A DNA stretch of 64,000 nucleotides. Source: Alligator mississippiensis (taxonomy: Eukaryota > Chordata > Crocodylia > Alligatoridae). The notes under the pieces are model-generated. The model saw only the letters and a program-made list of their open reading frames with translations. It had not been told where the DNA came from and searched no databases. Below, in pieces: positions 23,037-32,211 of the stretch. The DNA is taken from the NCBI RefSeq assembly GCF_030867095.1, contig NC_081824.1:237920719-237984718 (forward strand), in the 5' to 3' direction. The number at the start of each line of letters is the position of its first letter. The first letter of the stretch is position 1. A program made the position numbers and the translations under genes.

Positions 23037-23797
23037 TATCATGACCCAAAGGTCTGATTTTTTTTTGTGTGTGCTTCGGCACTAAGAATTATCCCTGTGG
23101 GTATACAGCTTCGTTGCACGGAGGAGTTCTGCTGCGCAGAGAACCCGCGTGCAGGGAAGTGTTCCCGCCACTTTGCAGCGATCTTTGCAGGGTGCATTTC
23201 CTTTGCAGCACAGAAATGCACGGTGCAAAGGTTTCCTGCTCGTCGTATGCAAATTCGTGCCCCGCAATTGGCTAGTTCTAAATTATTCACACGTGGCGGC
23301 TAGTGATTGGCCTGCTAGCCGTATAAGAGGCTTGAGCAGTTTCCGCCCAAGCCGAAGAGGACTCCGCATCCATCTCGTGGGGACTCTGGGTGTGCGCGGC
23401 AGGGTAATAGAAACCCTGTGTGTCGCTCAGAGGGGTTTGGCGGCCTGATCCACCGCCCACCTCTTCCTGTCCTCGAACGGAGCCTACTATAAGACGTAAT
23501 GACGAGTTTAATGCGCGCTTGTCCTGGACATCCGGAGTTTGTTGTGTTCTGTCTGCATGGAGCTTTGCAACCTCCACGTGTGTTCGTGTTTTTTGTTGTA
23601 ACCGCAACTCAAGCAAGTTCTCAGCCTACACCACGACTATCTCGGTGTAAGTAAAATAATCTTAAAATCAACTGTTACGTGTCTGTGCCTAATTCTAGCT
23701 CGGCGCCCGCCCTCTCCGATCTGGCCTGCCCGGGCTGCTGGCCACAGCCCGTGTGCAGAGCGACGTAAGCGACCCGGGGTCAGACCCGGCGCGCACA
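23037..23797 (+). mobile_element. ERV-2 5' LTR (761 bp)
   Basis: It starts TATCATGACCC (the 3' LTR has TGTCATGACCC) and ends GCGCGCACA. U3 holds two hairpin modules, the octamer ATGCAAAT (23247-23254), an inverted repeat GGCTAG/CTAGCC around a CCAAT box and TATAAG (23322-23327). A consensus donor-like GTAAGT lies at 23647-23652, downstream of TATA. No AATAAA is present. Confidence 0.92.
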
Positions 23798-23815
23798 TGG
23801 CGACGAGGATGGGAT
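23798..23815 (+). other. ERV-2 primer-binding site, tRNA-Ser(GCT) type
   Basis: The 18 bases after the LTR, TGGCGACGAGGATGGGAT, are the exact complement of the 3' end of vertebrate tRNA-Ser(GCT) including CCA, as I know that tRNA. They also form the start of a 36-bp unit that is repeated, with a 9-bp deletion, directly downstream (23834 onward). Confidence 0.8.
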
Positions 23816-23832
23816 TGGGATCTCCGTGACCC

Positions 23833-25689
23833 ATGATGGGATCAGGATCACCGCGGCACATGCCGATGGGATCAGGAGAGGGCTCGCTAGAGTTAGAATT
23901 AGTTGAGGACTGCCCTTGGAGAAGTGGGAGACACAGCGTAGCAAGCGTCAGAGAACTGGAGGCGCACCTCGCGTACCACCAGGCGGGCGGAACGGGCCGG
24001 AGATGTGTCCGTGGACACCTTTCGTTAAGGGGAGAAGAGGGAACTCCAGAAGTCGGAGCCCTGGAAGGGAAAGAAGTATATCTTCACCCCGCGGCGTTCG
24101 GGTGTATCATGGGTGATGAGCGGGTCCTGTATAGGCCCCTCGAAGCTGTGACCCTTGCCGAAGTCGACCCGGAGAGCGCAGTAAGCCCGACCCCCACCCG
24201 GGAGTGTGTCCGTTGCTCACGGTGTGCCCAAGAGATGGGAGAGACGATGCCAATCGGCTGGTTTTCCCCGTGTATGGTGGTGCCTAGACTGAGGGGTCGT
24301 GAGCGTCCATCTGAGCTCCGCGAAGACCCGGAGACAGAGGACCGCACCGTAGATGAGAGAGTGGTCCTATGGTACGACAAGGGGGGAAAACTGAACACAG
24401 CTTTTCAAACTATGGCTGATCTAATGACTGAAACTTTAAGTTTAAAGACCCAGCTGCATATGGCCGTTCGAGCGGTCGGAGAAGCAGCTGAGAAAAGGGA
24501 TCTTGAAAAGCCCCAACAAGATGGCGCCGAGCAGAGGGAAGACCGCATGGAGGAGCCGGAAGTGAGGGATGGAGCTTCGGGAGAGCCCGCGAGGGTTCGG
24601 CCGGTAACTCCGCCCAGCGACACAGCGTCGGTTCCGCCGACCACGCCCCTTTGCCGAAGGGAGGGGGAGTCGAGCAGAGGAGTGCATCCGCCCCTCCCGC
24701 CTGAGACAGCAACGACTCCCACTGTAACAATGACTGCAGCTCCGACAGAAACAGCAACAGCAATGACAGCTAATGAGGAAATTGATCAGCCTGCAGTATC
24801 AAACAGCCCAGTCATCAGTCCGCAGAGTGCAGTTCAAGCTACCACCTATTACGCTCGTTCCAGAGCCGAACTGCAGAATTTGTGTAGGGAATCCAGGATA
24901 CGATCCGACGAAACTCTGGCTGTGTGGTTAGGACGTCTGGTCGTGGAACTTGGGTCCGACCTCCTGGACCAGGAAGAAGCAAGCTTCTTGGTGAGACAAG
25001 CCTCGTGGAGTAGGGGACATGTCACCGACATCGACATGGTGGCGTTTAGCGTCCATTGGCCTATTCTGATTCCAGCACTTGTGGCAGGAGCGATCGAACA
25101 GAAGGCCCACGCATGGCACGACAACCGACCAGAGCACACCGGTGCAGAACAGCTTGTACTGGCGATCATCGGAGTTTCGTACTGCGCCTGGAACCCAAGA
25201 GAATGCACGTTGGGACTAACACCGCTCCAATGAATGTGACCGTGGCCTCATTGTCACCTGCGAGACCCTGGAACCGTTCCAGTGACTCTCGACAGCATAG
25301 ATAGTTGCCTTAAAGTTTATGGGCAAAGAAACATCATGGTTCTGCGAATTGTGCTGAACCCACTGGTCGATCATCCTGTGAGTAGTCTCCTTCATCAGTT
25401 GTCAAGACTACGCGTCCTCATGGAGCCAAGACTGTCCAGTGAACGGGAGTGTCAACGCCCGACTGAGGCTCAGAACACGAAACACCGCGAATCCGAGCGT
25501 CCAGTATTACGCCAGAGAACACAGGAGGAGAGATATATGTTTGGATACCTCCTGCAGCGTTCTGGACTTAATAAGAGACAGCTTCGGATTTTAGGAGACG
25601 CGGGACAATGGCAGCTGGCCTACGAGTTAGGTTTTCATTATCTGGAAGAAGGCGACGATGACTCATCGACGATTTCATCAAGTTGCTGA
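23833..25689 (+). pseudogene. ERV-2 gag
   Basis: One continuous frame of 618 codons is broken only by TGA at 25231-25233 and TGA at 25237-25239. The first 466 codons align with ERV-1 gag along most of their length: an N-terminal CPW...HLAYH region (the second Cys is Arg here), a Pro/Glu-rich middle and a capsid-like part with WLGRLVVELGSDLLDQEEA. The part after the stops (25282-25689) carries LGDAGQ and ends in an acidic, serine-rich tail. No CCHC knuckle is present. The first codons are encoded by the tandem primer-site units. Which ATG was used is uncertain (23833, 23836 or 23866). Confidence 0.85.
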
Positions 25690-25859
25690 GTCAGAAAAGA
25701 GAGGAGAGCTGTCCAGTATAAAATCGTGTTTATGTATTTGTATTTAATAGTACTGATAAGTTTAATTGACTGCATTATCGTGCGGTCCAGTGTGATTTTA
25801 TAGATAGTATTGAATAACCATTTTAAGAGAGTTTTTTACAGATCTGGGATTCGGAGTGC
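25690..25859 (+). other. ERV-2 internal deletion junction region
   Basis: An AT-rich stretch lies between the end of gag and the short 3' frame. Pol and most of env should lie here but are absent. Confidence 0.5.
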
Positions 25860-26126
25860 GTGGTGGAGAGAGGCCTCGAGAGGGACAACATCACCGAGAG
25901 GAACGAAGGCCTAACACGCGATTCCACCATGACGCCCACCGAAGTCATGATCGTTCAGTTTTTTGTTATGAATGTGATTTTATGTATATGTGTGTGTGCC
26001 CGCTATTATTTGATTCGATCCCTTGAGGACGAACTTTTATTGTTGACTGATTTTGTTTTTGCTCGTTTAGTTTCGCGAACCATTGACAGAGCTATGAATA
26101 ACCCGGATGATAGGTTTGAAGTATAA
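25860..26126 (+). pseudogene. ERV-2 env-like C-terminal tail with one membrane span
   Basis: The 88-codon frame has a polar start. A hydrophobic span follows at about residues 28-49 (VMIVQFFVMNVILCICVC), then a charged tail of some 40 residues ending FEV. Its place directly before the polypurine tract and 3' LTR fits the membrane anchor and cytoplasmic tail of env. ERV-1 lacks this region, so no within-window comparison is possible. It could instead be an accessory frame. Confidence 0.5.
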
Positions 26127-26144
26127 TTCTATTGTGCCTTCAGC

Positions 26145-26153
26145 AAGGGGGGA
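26145..26153 (+). other. ERV-2 polypurine tract
   Basis: AAGGGGGGA lies immediately before the 3' LTR TG, the normal plus-strand primer position. Confidence 0.8.
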
Positions 26154-26914
26154 TGTCATGACCCAAAGGTCTGATTTTTTTGTGTGTGTGCTTCGGCACT
26201 AAGAATTATCCCCGTGGGTATACAGCTTCGTTGCACGGAGGAGTTCTGCTGCGCAGAGAACCCGCGTGCAGGGAAGTGTTCCCGCCACTTTGCAGCGATT
26301 TTTGCAGGGTGCATTTCCTTTGCAGCACAGAAACGCACGGTGCAAAGGTTTCCCGCTCGTTGTATGCAAATTCGTGCCCCACAATTGGCTAGTTCTAAAT
26401 TATTCACACGTGGCGGCTAGCGATTGGCCTGCTAGCCGTATAAGAGGCTTGAGCAGTTTCCGCCCAAGCCGAAGAGGACTCCGCATCCATTTCGTGGGGA
26501 CTCTGGGTGTGCGCGGCAGGGTAATAGAAACCCTGTGTGTCGCTCAGAGGGGTTTGGCGGCCTGATCCACCGCCCATCTCTTCCCGTCTTCGAACGGAGC
26601 CTACTATAGGACGTAACGACGAGTTTAATGCACGCTTGTCCTGGACATCCGGAGTTTGTTGTGTTCTGTCTGCGTGGAGCTTTGCAACCTCCATGTGTGT
26701 TCGTGTTTTTTGTTGTAACCGCAACTCAAGCAAGTTCTCAGCCTACACCACGACCATCTCGGTGTAAGTAAAATAATCTTAAAATCAACCGTTACGTGTC
26801 TGTGCCTAATTCTAGCTCGGCGCCCGCCCTCTCCGATCCGGCCTGCCCGGGCTGCTGGCCACAGCCCACGTGCAGAACGACGTAAGCGACCCAGGGTCAG
26901 ACCCGGCGCGCACA
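26154..26914 (+). mobile_element. ERV-2 3' LTR (761 bp)
   Basis: It has the same structure as the 5' LTR, with TGTCATGACCC at the start and GCGCGCACA at the end. TATAAG is at 26439-26444. It is followed by GGTAG, matching the five bases before the 5' LTR. Confidence 0.92.
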
Positions 26915-26919
26915 GGTAG

Positions 26920-29900
26920 TATCAATATTGAAAACTTTCTATCTCTGATGTCCATAGTGTTTTGCAGGGAGGGGAGAAAAAAGAAGAACAGAGGTTTGAA
27001 CCAACAAAAGTCGAAACACCACTTGCCCACTCGCAGAACCCACACCAGTCATTGGAACATTTATTACCTATATATCAGCAGGGACGCTTTATAGTCTGGA
27101 GGGATGGTCTGGCAGCCAGTGTCCACCTTGACTAAACACTGTGGTTCTGGAATGGGAATGGGAATTATAAGAAATATAAGAAATAGGAAGGTTTGAAATA
27201 TTGAAGTGTTAAGGGGTAGGTAGGTAGGTAGGTAGGTACCAACTTTCAGAAAGTTGGAGACTTACCATTCTGCTGATGCCACTGTTCTGGGCAGTGCTGA
27301 ACACCGTGGTAGTGGGTGTAGTGGGCAGGGGCAGTGGGTACTGGAATGGGAATGGAAATTATAAGAAATAGGAAGGTTTGAAATATTGAAGGGTTAAAGG
27401 CTACCACGCTCTGTTGCAAGCTTACAATTCTGGAGATGCTGCTGTGCTCTGCACTGAAAATTGCACTGGGTACAGCGGCAGTGGGCAGGGGGTGCTGGTG
27501 CTGGATGGAACACGAGCGTGGTGGGGGGCAGCACATATACTACCACTGGTGGTGGTAGGACCAAAACAACTGAACGTCCCATAATATGTTGCTCTGCCAT
27601 TACCTTCACTACCTGGCTCCCTGTGGTCAGCTGTGGTGTGGAAGCAGAGGGAGGAATGGATGGGCAGAAAAAATGCTGTTTCAAGATGTTCCAGGTTCCC
27701 GGGGGACACCCCGCCCCCCTCTAGGGACCATGCATTATAATACAAGAAAGAGTTACTAATCGCCTTTGATAAGGGTCCATGAATGCCTTCTTGCCTGCCT
27801 GCCACTAGGGCTGGGGTGGGGTACAGGATACTGGCTTCACCCACAGGCTCACCAGGATCACAGTACATTGGGATGGGGGGCGGGGAGGAAACAAGCATTT
27901 GGCCTCTGATAGCAGCCCCCCTGCAACTCTTTCCAATAATGCCATGACTCCGTAAATGGCCCCACCCAAGCAAAGAATCCCTACACTGGCTGAGGAGGGC
28001 ATGGTCATCAGGTCTGCCAATCTACCCCACACAGGCCCAATTACCCATGCTAATTGCCTATGAAATAAAACATGACACACATATATAGAGACAAAAAACT
28101 TACAAAACTTTTATTAACAGAAAAAGGAGTACATTTTTTTAAAATCAAAATAAAATAAAAAGACAACCTAAGTAAAAGTACTTACATTAAACAATAGACA
28201 ATAATTAAGGTAAGGAAAATTATATATAAATAATATTAAATATTAAAGCTATCTCTAGCTATACAAAATATCTCTATATCTATAAAACTCTATCTATACA
28301 AAATATCTATACAATATCTAAACACTGTCGTTCTTTGTTCTTTTTTCTATCCTTCGTTGGCTGGTGGGCTTGCTGCATTGTTCGGAGAGAGGGGGAAGAA
28401 AGGAGACACGAAACTGGGTGGGCTGGTGGATATGTTAAGTGGCGAGTCTGACAGGCAGTGTCCACTTGGACTATTCCCTGTGGTTCTGGAATGGGAATGT
28501 TTGAAATAGGAAGGTTTGAAGAGAGAAATGTTCAAGGAAGTCTTAGGGTATGGGTAGCAAACTCAAAACTTTGCAAACTTACCATTCTGTTGATGCTGCA
28601 GTGCTGGGCAGCTATGAACCCTGCGCATGCAGCAGGCCAGGGGTGTGGGCAGTGGGTACACTGGGAGCACATACATTACAGGCAGCAAAAAATTACCAAT
28701 GGGTAATTAACTACCACTTGTTGCACACCATGGGCTTACTCTTACTCAGCCATTTTCCTACCCATGTATATTTAAAATAATATATTTTGAAAGCCACACC
28801 TCACTCCAACCCAGCCCTGGTCAGCTGAGTAGTAGTGGGGAGGGTTTAAGGATAACACCTAAAATAAATTCACATCACCACCGACAGACTAAAGAAAAAG
28901 TACAGCACCACCTGGTGGCGAAGGAAAGCAATTACAAGTCTTCCGGACTCTGAGATGCTTGGTGTGTGCATGACACTATAGGGCATGCTAAGACATGGGG
29001 CACTAGGAAATAAAACCTCTCCAAGCAGGGTTAACTAAAAGTGCTGAAAAGACTTTTAAAATGGTGGGAAATCCCAGTCCAGGAGCAGGCAGGGTGTGTG
29101 AGAAACACCTTGAGCCCCTGGAATTTTTCTGCAAAGAGGATAAAATCTAATTTGCTTGACTTGCAGAATGTCCCAGGTTCACTGAGCACACATTGCGATC
29201 TCCATAGAGAAGTCTAGCCAGGATTACAAGGTAAGAAACCCCTATTTAGCTTTGGGCAAATCCCATGTTTTTCTTCACTCAATTCTGAAAAAAACTTTAC
29301 ACACAAAAGCTGCAATAGAAAGGACAATTGTGCTGCAAATGAAGGGTTAAGATGGGCAAAACTTGCAGGATCTAGAGCTATATGCAGGTAGAAAACATCT
29401 TTCCTAAGATAGAGCTCTTTCCAATTCTCTGTTTTTTTAGTGCAAAAGAAGTTATCCAGAGAGTTTAACTTGCAAAACGTTAAGCGTGTGTGGGGCGGTG
29501 TGTTGCTTTCATAACCAAGAAGGGGAGGTTGCTAACACTTTATATTAGTGGGTGCCTGTCTACACAGTAAAATGCAGTTGTGATGTATTGCACAGGTACA
29601 CACGTGCATGTTAAGTTTAATATAGCCAGCAAAAGTAAAAATAAGTAGTGTAAATACAGAATGGTGTTGGAAATTTAATTGACATTGGTAATTCTGCTAA
29701 AATTATTTTATTGAATTTAAATGCAAGTAGCAGCCTTACAGTTACTTTAGGCATGTGTTTGAAATATCCACTGTAAATTTGATGTCAACATTACAACACT
29801 TATTATCAACTGCTCCAACAATAATTACAGTTGTGAACATTTGATCAGGACTCTTAAAGCTAGGCTATCCATGAGGGAATTCTAGCTGTCCCAGATCGGC

Positions 29901-30290
29901 TCCAGCAAACACAAGCAAACACAAGCAAAAAAACTCCTGTTTCTTGCTCTGTTTGACCTCTTCCTCCTCCCCCCTCCCTCTTTATGCTACAAACAGATGT
30001 TTCATCTTTCCTGGGATAAACCATTTTATTCCCATTCATCTTTCCCAAAACACAAAACCTTCTACCTTTCTTCTTAACATTTTTTTAAAATTCTCAGTGG
30101 GCTCTCCTGGATTAATGGGACCAAGTGATTGTCAGACTAATCTTGCCATTGTTTATCACATTGCCTCCTACGTTAGGATTTCATCTTGTCTCTTTTGTCT
30201 AATTCTCAGCATTTTACAGTTTAGTACTTTGACCCTCTTCTTTCCTCTTTGCTTAAACCAGGGCTTTGTGGAAATTTGGTTCAGTGCTAT
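26920..30290. repeat. Repeat-rich interval with three related units, no supported gene
   Basis: Units sharing CTGGAATGGGAATG, AGGAAGGTTTGAAATA and a following TTACCATTCTG-type block occur near 27140-27270, 27340-27440 and 28480-28600. A (GTAG)n run lies at 27214-27239. 28090-28330 is very AT-rich with repeated ATCTATA and AAAATATC words. A possible small exon (29168-29231, between a CAG acceptor and GTAAGA donor) is the only splice-like signal and is unsupported otherwise. Confidence 0.45.
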
Positions 30291-30294
30291 ATAA

Positions 30295-31035
30295 CAGGGT
30301 GGGCAAAATACAGGGCCTCATCTGGCCTGCAAAGGGGCTTTGTTTAGCCCGCAGCAGGTCCCTTGATCCCTCCTGGCCCAGGCACCACCTGCCTGTGGCA
30401 TGTCCTGACACCCCCTGGGCATGCAGCAGGCTGGGGCAACTCTGCAGCTGGACTGCCTTTGTAGGCAGCCCAGGTGGCGATGGCTTCTTCCAGCTGCCAA
30501 CACCACTGGCTCCAGCCCTGTAGTATTGTTGGGGACCTGTGCATATAGCCCTGACCTGGCATGCCCCGTGCCTGCTCTGGACTTGCCCACTCAGGCTCAG
30601 CAGCAGCAGCAGCAGTGGCAGCGGCTGCGGCTGGGCAGAGACTGCTCCTCAGTGCAGCGGAAAAGCAGCCCCTCCCACTCACCACTGCCAGACCCTTCCT
30701 GCTGCAGCCATCCAGTCATGCTGGCCTGCCCTGAATCTGCTGTGCACTGCTACTGCTGCCCTGCCCGGAGGTGGCTGTGTTAGCAGCAATGCTGCAGGGC
30801 AGACTGGCGCGGGCTCTGGGTGGCAGCAGGATGCATCATGGGTGGAAGGTGTGGTGCGGGTTGGGGTCAGGGTTATATGCGTGGGTTCTGGCTGGTCCGC
30901 TCCCGCCAGGGTGTGTCCAGAATGGGCATGAGGTGGGGCAGAGGCTGCGCACTGCTGGTGGTGGCAGGGAGGCACTGCAGAGCATGTGGGCTCTGGGCAG
31001 TTGTGGGTCAGGGATGGGTGCTGACCAGCTCAGGG
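30295..31035 (+). repeat. GC-rich interspersed repeat with hAT-like start
   Basis: It begins CAGGGTGGGCAAAATAC, a terminus seen on nonautonomous hAT elements. The same terminus, reversed, ends a repeat at 35929. The body is GC-rich, with CAG-type triplets near 30600. The other end was not located. Confidence 0.35.
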
Positions 31036-31059
31036 GGGCACACATGAGGGGCTCCCATG

Positions 31060-31395
31060 CAGACCTGACATACCCACAAACCCTTCCCTGCAAACCCCAC
31101 AACTACACCCTCCCTTACACACAATTACACACCCCACAAACTTCGCACCCCCCACTCCACACCCCCGCATACCCTTCACCCCCCTCTCCACATGTACCCC
31201 CCACACACACCTGTGCATCTCTGGGGGGAGCCCCTCTTACTGCTATACACACACACATCACCACACATATGCACCCACACACCTCCACACCCCACAACCC
31301 CCTACACACCCCACAGCCCCACACAAACTCCATACCCATCCACCCCCAACAGAACCCTGATACTCACCCACCCACATTCACACATAGACAAGAAT
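31060..31395 (+). repeat. C/A-rich, G-poor tract
   Basis: About 335 bases are composed almost only of C, A and T, with many CACACC, CCCCAC and ACACCC words. There is no exact repeat unit. Strand asymmetry is extreme compared with the neighbours. Confidence 0.7.
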
Positions 31396-31664
31396 ATTTT
31401 TTTTTAAATAAAATTAAAATATGTTACTGTGGATGTTTGTATTTTAGTATATAATTTATATTTATAAAGAATATATAAAAGGGTTATGAACAAACTTTAA
31501 AAATGGATTCTCCTTTAAAGGAGAAAAATGCAGGAAACCATGGCTTTTCCCTTGCAAGCTGGCAGAGTTCCAGCCTGCAGGGGGTTGTTTGGGACTGTCC
31601 CCCAGGACTGACCACTGATGTTTACAAATGGGTCCTGGTACAGAAAAGGGTTGAGAACCATTGA

Positions 31665-32020
31665 TCTAGAACATAAGAACATCAGAACTGCAATTTGCTG
31701 GGTCAGAGTGTAGGTCCATCTTTCCCAGTATCCTGTGTCACATGGTGGCACAATGAATGATGAGGGGGAGAGTGAATTGGGTACAACCAGGGTTTTTTTC
31801 CCACTGTTCCTCTCTCACTGGCAGTCTCCAGCATTTAAAGCCTAGGAAGTTCTAACTCAGAGGCTGTGTCCCTAACTCCCATGCTCAATAGCTATTGATA
31901 CCTCTTTCCTCCAAGAATTTGTCTAATCCCTTTTTCAATCTGACTAACCGTCAGTTTATAAGAACCCTAATAAGATCTCTACACATGCACTTTGATACCA
32001 GTTGCTGACTGCAATATAAA
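31665..32020 (+). repeat. Sauropsid interspersed repeat fragment
   Basis: It starts with an ACATAAGAACATCAGAAC-type word, followed by GGTCAGAGTGTAGGTCCATC and CCCAGTATCCTGTGTC. This arrangement is abundant in turtle and crocodilian genomes. I cannot name the family with certainty. Confidence 0.5.
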
Positions 32021-32211
32021 CCCCCTGGGGACCCTGACTGTGTGTTTTGGTTCCTAGCCTGTGCTGAAACTCATGGTGCTGTATCTTTCCATGCTAGGCA
32101 CGGATAGTCTGCCCATGCACAATGTTCTTTTTATTTTGCTGTGTTGATAGGGAGATGGATGAAGGTGGATGAAGATGAATTTCCTGATTTTTTATAGATT
32201 ATGGAAAGGTG

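Larger units (their letters stand above)
23037..26914 (+). mobile_element. ERV-2: compact provirus with both LTRs, gag and an env-like tail
   Basis: Two LTRs of equal length (761 bp each) bound an internal part of about 2.36 kb. The flanks carry GGTAG on each side (23032-23036 and 26915-26919). Inside are a primer site, a gag reading frame that is open except for two close TGA codons, and a short frame with a membrane span near the 3' end. A polypurine tract then precedes the 3' LTR. Protease, RT, RNase H, integrase and most of env are absent. By eye the LTRs differ at roughly 25 positions, nearly all transitions, so the insertion is fairly old. The element could only have moved with enzymes from another copy. 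Confidence 0.92.

Noticed and set aside
29168..29231. A small exon between a CAG acceptor and a GTAAGA donor
   Set aside because: It has no coding continuity with any neighbour and no transcript evidence. Such pairs occur by chance.
30771..31454. Open frame of 227 codons over the GC-rich and CA-rich tracts
   Set aside because: Its length comes from the G-poor, low-complexity tract. The His/Pro/Thr-rich translation shows no domain.
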